From Cunninghamia lanceolata (taxonomy: Eukaryota > Streptophyta > Pinopsida > Cupressales > Cupressaceae), in the NCBI GenBank assembly GCA_027924645.1, contig BSBN01000254.1, positions 11,116,001 through 11,180,000 on the forward strand: a DNA stretch of 64,000 nt, in the 5' to 3' direction. Below, in pieces: positions 21,613 to 33,916 of the stretch (position 1 is its first letter; each line of letters opens with the position of its first letter). The position numbers were made by a program, and so were the translations under genes. The notes beneath the pieces are model-generated. The model did not search any database. It was not told the origin of the DNA and was given only the letters and a program-made list of their open reading frames with translations.

Positions 21613-23870
21613 GTGTAGGATGATGTAGAGCATAAATATCCAAAGAGGATAATGGAGATGCAGTTTCATCAAATTGTCATTGAAGAGAAGACTGATATCC
21701 TAAAAGTGTACTAACAAGTCAGCAATGCGGGACTCTACAAACAGACAAGTAATGTCAGGTAGAAATATTTCCCAATCAACAATGCTAGGAAGACTTATAT
21801 CTTATTGCAAAGAAGAAGCAGAAGCTTTCGAAGAAGTGACTTTCGAATATGATGAAGCAATAGTAGGAGTGATGACCTTCTATGTCAATGGAACATTTTG
21901 TTTCTGTATCATGATTAGGGATTGAGTAGTGATCAAAGCAAGATCATGTGGGAATGGAGAAACATTGGAGTCTCCATATATCTCCCAAATTTGGATCCAT
22001 GATGCATGTGGATAGTCAATATCCATGATGGCGTACAAAGGATCATCTAAAATATGTAAACTAATTAATCTACAAATATTATCACAATTATTAAATTACT
22101 TATCCTTCTGAGATTGTTTACCTAGTTCAGGGATAAGTCCATACATATATGGCATGAGATTATGGAACTTGTGATGTTTCAGGATGCCTTAACACCATGA
22201 ATTATAGTTTCCCATTTTTAGGTTGATTACATAAGAGTGAGTTTGATATCCCATGATTTTAGAATAGGTTAATTACTTTAGACAATAGAAATCAACACAT
22301 TAGGCAACCCCCCAAATTAGGTGACACCCCAGTTTTGGCACTTATAATTTAGTGTGTTTTACAATGTAAGTAGGTCCAATAGATGGGAAATGTGAAAACA
22401 TTAACTTTTGCAAAAATATGGTGCTCAATTTCGAGTACCAATCAAAAGTTATGATATAAACAAGTTTCCCGTAAATGGCCTAATTTAATACATGTGCACT
22501 AGAAAATAGAAAAAAAACTACCTATAACTCTAAGTGAACCTATCCTTCTAACTACTCATTGGAAACAATAAGGAGACTACAATACAATAGTTTTTACTGT
22601 GAGGGGGTATTGGCCTCATGCCAAACCGGACCTCACCCTTCATCTTCATCATGTGAAAATACAAGGGTTTTTGAAAAACATTATTTCCTCAAGGAAATTT
22701 TCCCCAATTTTAAATACCCAAAATATATTTTATAAGCATAAGTTTAAATGCTTCAAAATAAAAGATAAAATACAAAGCCCATTAGGTCACATCTTATGCT
22801 AAGGGAAAAATTAGGGCAAACAAAGCCAAAAAATGGCAGGGGCGGCTAGGGATTATAGCAAATAGGTTCTTCAAATGGCATCTTGGAATGGCAACAATAA
22901 TGTCTCCTTCTCTTGTCCAAGAGTTGTTTCTCCAAGTCACCTTTCTCTAGTAGTTCTTAATCAAACCCATGGGAGCTTGGCCTTCTTTGATGCCTTTTTT
23001 TGGGCAGAAATCTCATCTATAAAGAGTTGGATGTCTGGGCAGAAGCAAGGGTGTTTGTAGGAACATAGATTTACATGCTTCCTTTGTTTGGACACTTCCA
23101 AGTGATTTTGTAGGGCCATTATAGGAGTTAAATAAGAGCAGGTGTGAACCTTTGATATGTTATAGGCCTTCAATAGTTCATGGGCCTTTTTTCCAAGGCC
23201 ATAGGCCTTTAAGAAGTTGTACACCTATACCCAAGAATCCACCTTGCTTCTTCAAATCTTGCACCCACCTTGTGTAGCCAAACGCTCTCTTCCTCCATAA
23301 AAAAATGATATGTGGCATGCAAAGGCCAACCCCTTATCTAAAGCAAGCAATGTAGGCCAAGGTGGGCATTTAATGTAGGCATCGACCTTTATTACATGGA
23401 GGCATAGGGTCTTCCCAAATAGGCTGCATTCACCTTTGTGGACCAGGCTTCTTTTAATAAGCCACGACCTTCTACAGCAAGGCATGACCCTTACTAAGGT
23501 CGTACACCTTGGTGTCAAGGTTACAAGCCTTTCCAAAAGAAAACCATGGGTTGGTCTGGCCATGAATGCCTAAACAAAGAAAATGAAGGTCATGAGGCTT
23601 GTTTAGATTGTAGTATCGAACAACAAATGCCCTAGTGAATGCCTTAAAGCAATCACCAAGTATAACACTTGAGGTGTGTGTAGAAGGTCAGTAAGTTGTA
23701 ATAGGGGCCACAAAGCTAAATAGCCAACCTCTGCAATGGCGACCAAACCCTCACATAGTAATGCCTCCAATATAAACTTGCTAAGGACAGCAGACAAGCA
23801 GATCTATCTTTAATGGCCTGTAAAATTTGATGACTCCAAAATGAACTAGCAAAAAAATTTAGTTTTCTTT
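21613..23870 (-). other. Element B interior, 5' part
   Basis: About 2.3 kb between Copia D and the element B primer site. Several minus-strand frames of 60-100 codons (22961-23224, 23252-23563, 23603-23797) lack recognised motifs. Its function in element B is unknown; it may be untranslated leader. No gag signature is visible. Confidence 0.5.
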
Positions 23871-23877
23871 GATACCA

Positions 23878-24170
23878 TATAGAACTGAGTGAAGATCAAT
23901 GAGATGAATGCAAGTATCAAATATGGAGTATATTGATAGTCTAAATGAAGAGTACATATAGGTGAAAGATGAAAGTTAGTTAGTTGAGTGAAAGAATTCT
24001 ATAAACTAGCATGAGTGGCTAGTTTAGTGGGAGACTTGATGACCCCTCAACTAATCGCCTAACAACCTTAACTACCCAACAACCTTGACATGTGTCAAGA
24101 TTGTGTAAGGGCACACCTAAGAAGGCTTATGTCTAATTCTACAATATATATGAAATATATATACACTAAA
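23878..24170 (-). repeat. Element B 5' LTR (right)
   Basis: Pairs with 15785-16058. It is slightly longer because of an inserted AACCTTAACTACCC-like stretch. It is preceded on the inner side by the primer-site remnant GATACCA (23871-23877), TGGTATC on the minus strand. Confidence 0.75.
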
Positions 24171-24175
24171 AAATA

Positions 24176-24220
24176 GGACCTAGTCAGTGTAGATAGGTAA
24201 AAGCTATTTTCACACTAATA
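24176..24220. mobile_element. Solo LTR E, right part
   Basis: The 45 bp between element B and the second GGTCC complete the solo LTR whose first part is 15457-15784. The end ACACTAATA is a one-base variant of the expected CTAACA terminus. Confidence 0.6.
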
Positions 24221-24225
24221 GGTCC

Positions 24226-25130
24226 AAGCAAAGAGGTGGATCCAAATGAGAACATAAGGGGCCTAAAGATAAGTCTAATGATAGATCAAAAAATCTTGAT
24301 AAAAAGAATAGACTAAAGTGTTGGAATTTTAGAAAGAGGAGATATGTTAAGAATGAATGTAGAAATATAAAGAAATAATGGGATTCCGCTATAGAAAATT
24401 ACTTAGAATCAAGTGATGAAGCCTTATTTTCTTCATGTGATATGGTTTCCAATGAACACTAGTTGGTTAACTTAAGATACTCTTATCACATGACTCCTCC
24501 TAAGGAGTGGTTTTTGACATATGAAGAATATGATGGAGGTGATGTCTACCTTGGGGATGAACATTCATAATCTATAGTTGGATGTGGCAAGGTAGTTTAA
24601 TAAAAAAAATGTTTGATGATTTCTCCTATTTTGATGGGTATTTTGATTTTTGTGAGAATTATGTGTTTGGGAAACCAAAATGAGCATCTTTTCCTTTAGG
24701 AAGTAATAAAATAAAGAGTAAATTAAATATTATTCATACATATGTGTTTGGATTTGTGGATAATGATTCTTTTGAAAAATCTCAATACTTTGTGACCTTG
24801 ATTGATGATGTTTCAAGATATACATGGATTTATTTTATGAACATCAATAAGGCAAAAGACAAATCAAAGTATTGAGTTCTGACAATGGAGAGGAATATTT
24901 CTCTAAGGAATTTGATTAAATTTGCAAGCATGCATGTATCATAGGGAAAAAGACTACTCCTTACACACCTCAACAAAATGGGGCTAGAAAAAGGATGAAC
25001 TAAACTTTAATGGAAAGAGCCAAAAATATGTTAAGCGATACATGGTTGGATAAATATTTTTGGGTAGAAGTTGTTTATAGAACTTGTTACTTGATTAAAA
25101 TAGATCTCCTTGAAATTCTCTTGATTTGGT
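24226..25130 (+). pseudogene. Copia element A, pol remnant
   Basis: The Copia frame resumes with KDKSNDRSKNLDKKNRLKCW. The zinc knuckle has lost residues (C-W-N-F-x4-Y-x4-C instead of C-x2-C-x4-H-x4-C). A protease-region block YHMTPPKEWFLTYEEYDGGD and VYLGDEHS follows, but the DSG active site upstream is unrecognisable. Integrase pieces are YFVTLIDDVSRYTWIYFMN, then after a gap SDNGEEYFSKEFD and PYTPQQNGARKRMN, and YFWVEVVYRTCYLIK. Reverse transcriptase and RNase H are not found, so the element ends in a deletion around 25130. It is the oldest, most decayed layer of the nest. Confidence 0.85.
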
Positions 25131-27827
25131 AGCTTTGGGAGGATTTTAACCTCATTTCAAGAGAGGATTCAAGTCTTTTGACTCCTGAGGTTGGCTAGTG
25201 TTGTTTCACAAGTGAATGCTAGGAATTGGTTTATTCAAATCCAATCTATACACTAGGAAAATAATGATCAATTTATCACTACAATTATTTTGAACAATGA
25301 AAATTCTCATAATTTTGTAAGCTTCCTAGAAGTATTTCACCTATATGAACGAAAGATGGAAGTAGTAAAAAATTTATTCACATTTTTCTTTCATATCATT
25401 ACCCTTCAAAATATTATGTCTTTTGAAAAATTGAAGGGTAGAATGAGTGAGATGATGATCCCTATTTTAATGTGTTGGATGCTAACAATTTATCTTGGTG
25501 ATTCTTTAAATGTGAGGACATATCTTTAAAATATGTAAAGGTACATAGTTGCATATTATTATTTATAATTGGAACTAATCTCTCAAGAAGCATGAATGGT
25601 ACTTCATGATCATCAAATTAGTGTTTGATTTTACAACATAAAGAATGAAAGTGAATGACATAATTATTTATTAGCTAAGTAATTTGTTGAATGCATCTAG
25701 TAAGATCATTCACCATTATCTTCAACCCCATGTTTATACAAAAATATTGTAAGAAGCTTGTAATAAGGTCATCAAATCATTTGATATTTCTCTAAGGTAA
25801 TGAAAAAAACCATTGAATTGCATAGTCCTTTGGGGTTTGAGGAAAAAACTTATCTAATATATTATAGATAAATCAATTGGTGTAGCTATAAAATATTGTA
25901 TGTGGATGATTGGATCTCCTTTTGCAATGTATACTTCAAATCTAGGAGCCATGAATTGTACATGTAGTCGATAAGTAATAAGCTCAAAAGATAAAGTTGT
26001 GTGATGTAAATGATTTCAAGCATTAGAATCCTTCATATTTAATCATTTACTCCTTTCTTTAAGCGACTTTCCACTTCTTATAATAGTGTATATACGGTAG
26101 AGGTAGACACAATGGTGGTATTAGTTGTATGTTAAATAATGGAGGAAGTGTAGTGGGTTGTGAGGTGAGAGGTGAAGTCACAACCATGTTGAAATGGGTC
26201 ACTTTATGTGAAGCATTAGTGATGGGGTAAGATGTAAAAATAGTATGAGTAATAGGTTGGAAAGGAGAAATAGTGTGCTCAATATATGAATGTAGGGTAT
26301 AAAATTAGTGAGCATGCGAGTAGAAGGGTGACATATAGGTGGGATGCTATATGGATTAGAGATGTTACTAGAAATCATGAACATATGAGTGTAACCATGG
26401 GGAAAGACATATTACGGAATATGGCCAATTGGAAAGGAGCTAGGAACAATGGAAGTAGGAGTGACACTAGGGTTAATAGTGGTGGTGATCATGGAAGTGG
26501 TAAGAGTAGGGTTTTTATTAGAATAAGAGAATGGATGAAAAGATAAACCATTAAAAGGGTTTAATAAGGATCCCATATCTTGTAAAATATATGTTTCATG
26601 AAGGCATCTCTCTATTGTCTTAAAAAAATTATGTTAATTAACTATAAATTTTTCTTGAGTAAATTCATCAATTAAAGATTTTCAAGTAAGTGAAAGAATT
26701 TGTTTACCCAAAAATGAATCATGACCATAGTTTTATTTCAATCATCTAGGCGACTCTCAACATGAGCACCATTAAAGATATCATAATTGTTAGAATGGGA
26801 AGCTGTATTAGGGTTTAGATAAGTATTCAGTCTTAGTGGAAGATTAGGATCATGAGTATCTCATTGTATAAACATATGTCAAAGGGTAATCATTCTTAGA
26901 TGAGAAACAATAGAAAACTATAAGTATGTAAAATCTAAAATAAGAGAAAATGCAAACCCTAAAGCTAATGTGTTGATGGGTAGGGTGAGTGAAAGATATG
27001 ATATAAAAGTAAGCACACTAAACCCTAAAGTAAAAATATATCAATGAAGCTAAAAAATAAAAAGAGAATCAAATTTGGAAATATAAGATGTAAAAATAAA
27101 AAAAATCGAAAATTTGAAGATCCTAATATTTATGTAAAATCCTAGGGGAAACTAGGTTGTGTAAGAGTATATGGGTTCACGAAAATAAAGAGGAATAACC
27201 CACCCTTAAACCTAATCTAGGCGAATCAAATGAAATGCATACAACTTAGCATAAATTAGAATAGATTAATTAAAAAGATCATTTTTGGAGTGTGTAATTT
27301 AGAATTAAATTTCAAGCAAGGAAATTAATTGTGATGGATGGTTTATGTAGCTCTAGGCTTGATGAGGAAGAATACATATGATGTGCTATTGAAGATGAAT
27401 TATATTGAGGCTAGAAATGATAGATCTCTATGTGTTCTTCACTTTAGATTCCGTGTAGGCTATAAATTTTCCTAGATCCAATTAGCAATCCCAAATCACT
27501 TCTATAAGCATAGTTATACTCTATGGTCTATGAATTTGATCTTTCAACTTATCAACCTCTAATCCCTAATTCACTTATCTCTATTTTTCAATTAGGATAA
27601 GCTACATTTAAGATTAACTTTAGGAGCTTGTTAGATCACTAGGGAACATGTTCTCCTAGGTTAACCCCCATGGATAGACTAGTTGTATATTTATGCTAAT
27701 GATGATAGGTAACAAGAAAATCATGTAGATATCTAAGGATGATGTGATGCAAAGTTGGATGCTTTTTAGGTGCTGTAATTCAAGTGTGCATGACACACTC
27801 CTACCTTAAATGAGAATGATATTTGAA
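25131..27827. other. No recognised feature
   Basis: About 2.7 kb of AT-rich sequence without a recognisable protein, LTR or structured RNA. Open frames here (for example 25290-25529 and 26286-26546) have no motif and biased composition. Confidence 0.5.
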
Positions 27828-28863
27828 ACCCAAATGAGATCTAAATAATACTTGGATGTATGAGGATGTTAAATGAATGCCAATAACATCTTTAAATAGG
27901 ACAAAACCATAAATAACATGAGCATGTGTTTAGTCGATGCATAATGACAAGTGAAATGGCATAGTCAACCAAATTTGAATTTGAATTTTCAAATTTTAGG
28001 GATCAAATTCATAGATCTTTAAATAGAAGGACACAACTATAAATAACACAAACATGTGTTTAGTCGATGCATAATGACTAGTGAAATGGCAGAGTGCGAC
28101 CAAGTTTGAATTTGAATTTACAAATTTTAGGGGTCAAATTCATGGTGCACTAGATCACTCTTGTGCCCATGCAATTGACTTGAGATTAAGGAATGTTTAT
28201 GTCTATGTCTATGCAGAGAATAAATATCTAGATCATTGTGCATAGATTGTATGGAAAAGTGTATAGAAATTGATAACATACTATTTGATATATAGGAATA
28301 TGTATAAATAGGAATAGGTAAAGAATAGAAAAATAAACCTAACTTGAAATAAGATTACACCATTTTTAATATGTAATAAGATTTAATATACAAAATTTCA
28401 TAAATATACAAATTTCATAAGATTTTAAATTCAAAATTTAATAAGATTTTTCATAAATATACAAATTTCATCATTACAAACGGTTAAAATCACACTTAAT
28501 CTTATAACTGATTATTTTAAAAATAAAAATAAATATCCAATTTAGAGAACCGATACTTTTTAAACCAATAATAATACTAAATTTTTTCCTTTTAAGGTCT
28601 CTAATATTCGCTAGACTTTGTGTATTTGGCCAATGCTATGCTCAATTCTTCGGGGCATACTTGGCGATGAGTCCAATCAGTTAAAGTGATCCTTAAAAGT
28701 CCACACCGTGGGCACAATTTCACAAGTTTTTCAACAGAATTTAATTATTTTGGAATAGAAAGTCATCGTTATTGATTTACATCATATGGCCTCCAAAATT
28801 TGTATGAATACAAAAAAACTGCGTGCCGCACTGCTGATGGGCCAGAATGCCAAGTAACCACTA

Positions 28864-29163
28864 CTATTGTAGTTGTTTCCCAAGAAAAACAACAAAATCT
28901 TGCGTAGAACGAAACCACATTACAATGAATATCCCGAGTTTCAGGAGCATAAGGAGTAATATTATGGAAGTAATTCTATTTATCTTTGAAACCCCAATCC
29001 TTATTTCATCAGGCACGGGCTGGTGCTCTGATTTGTCAAAGAAATCGTCAACAACGTCTGAGTCGATGACATTTCGACCAGCCGGCTGTTTTACAAGTGT
29101 CGGCTGATTAAGATTTACCACATGCAACTGGAGTATCTTAAGCACTTTTACAGATTCAAACAA
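28864..29163 (-). other. Open frame shared with copy 1, function unknown
   Basis: Counterpart of 1016-1354. It adds a block of about 11 codons (LLLMLLKLG) near 28935-28970 that copy 1 lacks in frame. No family recognised; may be untranslated part of the NFRKB-like locus. Confidence 0.3.
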
Positions 29164-29706
29164 ACATACAATGCTATGCTTCCTGAAAACAAGTAGCCAT
29201 TTACAAAATCAAAACAAATTGCACCATGCAATTCAGGGGCAATCATGCCAGTTTGTAGATTCAGTTATAATAGTTATAATGTATTCAGATAAGTCTGGAT
29301 TTTCATATTGATTCACATATACCTATGACGATTCTTCCATAAGGGCCTAGGAACTATGGCCACAACAACTAACAGCTGTGATGAGAATGGAACTTGAACC
29401 AGTCCTCCATTAGCCAAAGAAAAGCTTCCACCGATTTATTACATACCAGAGTTTACTTTTTTCTTCTCGTCACTTACATAGAAAAACAGAAGAACCAATC
29501 CATTCACCCCCCAAAAAAAAAAGAAGAAAAAGAAAAACCTATAAACTAAGGACAGTTAACAAACGCTTATTTTTTTCTAATAGTTCGGATAACATTCTGT
29601 CATCTCGCTTGCAAGTATCAGACAACAGCCGCTTGAACGATTGTGATTGCTATTAAACCGGTATGATACTTCTCCAAATCCTTGAAATACTGTGACTCGC
29701 AAATCT

Positions 29707-30262
29707 TCAATTCCCATTCCTTTTGAAGTACTGCATCTGGGCTTTCTTTTCCTTCACAAACACTTTTGCGCCACAAATAGACCTTACATCCGAATCGTCT
29801 CTGTGACCTTCAGGCAAAAGACAACGAAGACTATGTCTCTCAGCATGAGTAAGCTCTCGATTCCAAGCTTCCATCATTATTGCAGGCAGAAGCTCTTTGA
29901 GATCCGATATGTCTGAAGGAACTGTTATTTCTTGAGCTCTTTCTGGAATTCTTATCCTACACATATTCTTCATCGCTCTTTTGCTTTTTCCGATCTGATC
30001 GTTGGCAACGGTATGCATCTGGGATGAGACACTGCTTTCTCTTTCTGGTCTTCTTTTCCTCTGTTGAGCACAGATCATGCTTCTCTTGCTTCATTGCTGT
30101 GCTCTGATTAGAATCAATCCCAGGGAGCCTGTCTATGTTGAGCTTACTAAGGGAGCCTTTTTCATCTCTTTTATAAACATAAAGGGCAAAGATGAGAGTG
30201 CAACCTAGAATTAGGGTTAGTAGATCAATTAAATGGAAAAGTAGGTAGGGATTTAATTCCAC
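29707..30262 (-). pseudogene. NFRKB-like N-terminal fragment, copy 2 (domain retained)
   Basis: The 123-codon frame ending at 29707 reads KRRPERESSVSSQ, DQIGKSKRAMKNM, VPSDISDLKELLPAIMMEAW, NRELTHAERHSLRCLLPEG and then DSDVRSICGAK. The pattern '-L--LLP---W---L---ER--L---LP' is that of the DEUBAD-type N-terminal domain in plant NFRKB-like proteins (INO80 chromatin-remodelling partners), recalled rather than searched. The other overlapping frame (30262-29957) has a hydrophobic start from repeated flank sequence and is less convincing. The frame ends soon after the domain with a stop, and no later exon is seen, so this is a partial or broken gene. It is the better of the two copies. Confidence 0.5.
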
Positions 30263-30500
30263 GCGTAAACAGTCCAGTGCATAGCTATCGATTCAAGCAC
30301 TCTTTTATAAACATAAAGGGCAAAGATGAGAGTGCAACCTAGAATTAGGGTTAGTATTACCCTTAGATCAATTAAATGGAAAAGTAGGTAGGGATTTAGT
30401 TCTACGCGTAAACAACCTAGGTCCCACATAAATATGGAAGAGTTTAGAGAGCTGGCTTGTAATGTACATTTAGGTAGGGATTTAAGTCCACACATAAACA
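30163..30500. repeat. Local tandem repeat (about 130 bp unit)
   Basis: The stretch CTCTTTTATAAACATAAAGG through GGGATTTA occurs twice (about 30165-30255 and 30300-30392), with a third partial GGTAGGGATTTAAGTCCAC near 30475. Copy 1 shows the same arrangement near 2230-2580. It lies at the 5' side (minus sense) of the NFRKB-like fragment. Confidence 0.7.
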
Positions 30501-31289
30501 ACCGAGCGCATAGCTATTTAGGCAAAGACCTAGGTCCCACATAAATAAATGGTGTTTGATTACAATGTGAGTAGTTGTTCAAGTAAAGATTTAGGTCCCA
30601 CATAATTAATCGGTGTTTGACGACAACCCACCTAAATTTAATGTCTTCCTTACAATTAAATTTAAATGCTAGATTTGACATTCTTTATAAATTAAAGATA
30701 TGATATTTTCACATCTATAGAGAAAACTTATGAGGATTTTTTGTCATAAGTTTTACAATAAATCATATAGACTTTATATTAGACTTGTAAATTATTTAAT
30801 ATTAAAAAAATTTTAATTTTTTATGTTCTAAAAAACTATATATAATATTATTAGTAAGTATTTGTGTATTGAATATATTGTACTTCTTATTGTTATATAA
30901 AATGACATTATTTATAAGATTTGTATTAGTTAAATACATTATTTCTAATAAGAGAAAATTATTTTAAGAATTTTTTAAAATAAATTGTAAAATAATGTTT
31001 AAGTTTTTATGAATAAATTTAATTATATGAAAAAAAATTTAGACAATAGAATGAAATATTTAATTTAAAGGATTAATGATTTTTGTATTATTATTTAATC
31101 AATTAAAAATTTAGATTATGTAGATATTTGTCTTTAGATAGTGGATTACAATATTATGCGGAAGTATACACTCAAATTAAATGCCATCCTTATGTTAAAC
31201 TACAACAAGTAGGGAATCTAGTCCCTCAAAGTCACCTAAAGGTAAATCCTCGCTCAATTTACCTTAAGGGATTGGAACCTTGGTGGATG

Positions 31290-32626
31290 GCTCAAGTAAC
31301 ACATCATCATCCTCACCAAGAGTGGGTTGAAAAAGTCATACCCCATAGTTCTTCCTCAAACAACACAACCCAAGAAAAAAGCATAAAACTAGCAATAAGA
31401 GTTATAGATCCAATAAGAGATAGACCACTGTCATGTAATTTTCTCTACACAAATTAGGCTTATCCCAAACATTGAGGATAGATTCCCAACCTATAAGAAC
31501 ATCATCATCAATCAAAGTATGTTTAATATTTATATATTTTTAAATTACACCCTTCTCTTTTGTAGCTCTATTTTTTTCTTTTAATTATTCTTGTATAATT
31601 ATTGATAATGATGTTAATTTAATTTAGTAAATCTTTTTATTTTAATAACTTATTTTATAATTATTAATTATAATGTTAATTTTTAATGAAATTAATTGTT
31701 GATTATAACTGAAATTAAAAGCATGTAAAAATTTCTACTTAGTTATGTCTCCATTGCACACTCAACTACTTAATATTTTGAAACTTGCATTCTGCTCCCT
31801 TATAAAGGTAAAAATCTCTCTCTGGAAAATTTAAAACTCTAATTACTTCTTTTGATATTTTCAATACTGACTTTTAATTTTCTTTTGTATGAGTAACACA
31901 TGTAATAGGTTATTTTTAGTTGGTTATCTTTTCAACCCTTTATAAAATCTTTTGGAACTTGCGCCTTTCTCCCTTATCTCATAAGAATGTTAAAATATCA
32001 AATTGTCAATAGTAAATTACTTTTTCAGAATCTTAGAAGTTATTGATAAACTTTTTAGAATCTTATTAGTTATTGATAAATATTTATCTAAAAAAATCAA
32101 GAGATATATTCTTAAGTTATTTAATTTTTCCTTTAGAACTATTTTATTTACTACATACATATATGGACACAACTTTTAATGATTTTTTATTAATTATTTT
32201 GTTTTAGTTACATTGTGTACTTAAGACTTATTTTTCCCTTTTGTATGTCACTTTTAATTTTACTTTTCCAAAATCCACCATTCATTATCTAGTAATTCAT
32301 ATATTTTATTTTTACTTTAAAAAATGTAGTAAATATTATATACTTCTATATTAATTTTTATTTGTTCATGCCTTTCAAAGGCTCAATCATCTCATCTACA
32401 TCTAAGGGCTCATGTTAGAAAATTATTAACCCAAAATAAAAGCTAGAGAAATGTGGAGGATGTGTGAGAAGTCTAGAAATTTAAATTGGATTGTGGAGTA
32501 GTAAAATGCCATGAGTTGTACTAGAATTTACATAGAAAATGGGGAATTAATGAAAGAGACCACTTAGAAAAATTATGGTCTCCCATTTCAAGGAATCAAG
32601 AATAATTCCCTAGAGATATAAACATG

Positions 32627-32628
<2 letters not shown>
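31290..32628. other. No recognised feature
   Basis: Very AT-rich single-copy-looking sequence, except for a short plus-strand frame carried over from the duplicated block (31128-31457). Nothing identifiable. Confidence 0.5.

Positions 32629-32713
<85 letters not shown>
32629..32713. repeat. (AT)n microsatellite, about 42 units
   Basis: An uninterrupted AT dinucleotide run of about 85 bp. Open frames spanning it on the minus strand are artefacts of the repeat. Confidence 0.97.
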
Positions 32714-32715
<2 letters not shown>

Positions 32716-33911
32716 GGGAAAGTGGGTTCATATGGATCTAATGTAATGATTAAAGATCTTTTGTCATGAATATATTTAATATATTGATACACAAGAGAAG
32801 AAATGACTCTCAAATCCTCATGTTATGATCTATCAAGTGAATCAAACAACCTATATAAAGAAGAAATTATTGATTTTCAAAACTACAAGCCCTCTCCTCT
32901 AGCATCATTTCTCAAGTTGAGACAAGATGAACACACTATCTTAGGCAAATAGAACTACACATCAAAAAGAGGATGATAAATTTGGGCCAATGCATGGGAT
33001 TAGGGCTAATCCTATTTTTCTTTAGGCTTTATGGAACCTATGGGATATTCCCTTAAGGTCTTAAAACAAATAAGAACAAGGATTTGGTTGCCATACCCTA
33101 ATGACAACTAGGGGAAAGTATACTATACCTCACCAAAAATAAATGCAAGAAAGAAAACATATGCACCCAAGGATATGAATTGATTATATTTCTTAACATG
33201 AATCCCATTATATTTTATTACATTTATGCATGTTGCATATTACAAACACAGCTCTCTATAGATCCATCTAACATAGACTCTCTAATTTTATTCATTACTG
33301 AAGTAATGAGCTATGTGGTAAATAATATTCATACATGCATAAAACTCTTACATGATATCACTCAAGTATAGTTGTATTAAGATGATTCCAAAGTTACAAA
33401 ACTAAATGGTTCATGGAGGAAAGAGTAGACACTAAACTAAAATAGAAATTAAAAGTGAATCGTAAATAAGGAGATTGAATCCCAAACCAATTTGACCAAT
33501 GCTTACTCCATTGAGTAACTAAGTCATAATCATGCAAGGAGAAGATGATAGACCTGTAGAGTATAATAGAAGCAAATGTGCATATGCATACAAATAAAAA
33601 ATTACACTTCATGTAAATAGACATACTTAATAATTTGATCTCAATGTTGCAAGTACCCATGTGAGATAGGAATAAGACCATTACAAAATAGTTTCTACTA
33701 AATTATAATGATACAATATTAATCTAACTCATGTTACACCCATACCATCAAATGTGGAAAGAGAATAACCACAACTAGGTTTGATCACCCTTTAAATAGT
33801 TATAAACTCCTATGGAGACATACCATTTACAACCATTATATTCATAAAATAATTCTCCTATGAGTTACAATGTGTATCATGTTCCCGTATAGGCTAGGCT
33901 TGCCTCACTTG
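32714..33911. other. No recognised feature; target region of the long-LTR element
   Basis: AT-rich DNA without recognisable genes. It ends in CTTGATGCC; ATGCC (33912-33916) is the target duplication of the next element and the host sequence resumes at 44739. Confidence 0.5.
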
Positions 33912-33916
33912 ATGCC

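Larger units (their letters stand above)
15785..24170 (-). mobile_element. Non-autonomous LTR element B (with nested Copia D)
   Basis: LTRs at 15785-16058 and 23878-24170 share most of their sequence (AAATGCAAGTATCAAAT.TGGAGTATATTGATAGTC, TAGCATGAGTGGCTAGTTT, a CACACCTAAG stretch and ATATATGAAATATAT). A minus-strand primer site TGGTATC (23871-23877) abuts the right LTR and a purine tract, CCTAAGGGGGG on the minus strand (16059 on), abuts the left. Flanks AACAG (15780-15784) and AATAG (24171-24175) fit a 5-bp target duplication. Without the inserted Copia the interior is about 2.9 kb and contains no gag, protease, integrase or RT that I can see, so it is non-autonomous. A relative of its 3' interior lies at 60118-60735. 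Confidence 0.75.
27828..31289. repeat. Segmental duplication, copy 2
   Basis: Direct repeat of 1-4572 without the 1.1-kb retroposed insertion. It retains sequence that copy 1 has lost, including 29 codons of the NFRKB-like fragment. Near 28370 it has an extra short duplication of the AATATACAAATTTC stretch. It ends where GGTGGATGGCTCAAG departs from copy 1. Confidence 0.9.

Noticed and set aside
32610..32813. Open frame with a long Ile-Tyr run on the minus strand
   Set aside because: It is the translation of the (AT)n microsatellite.
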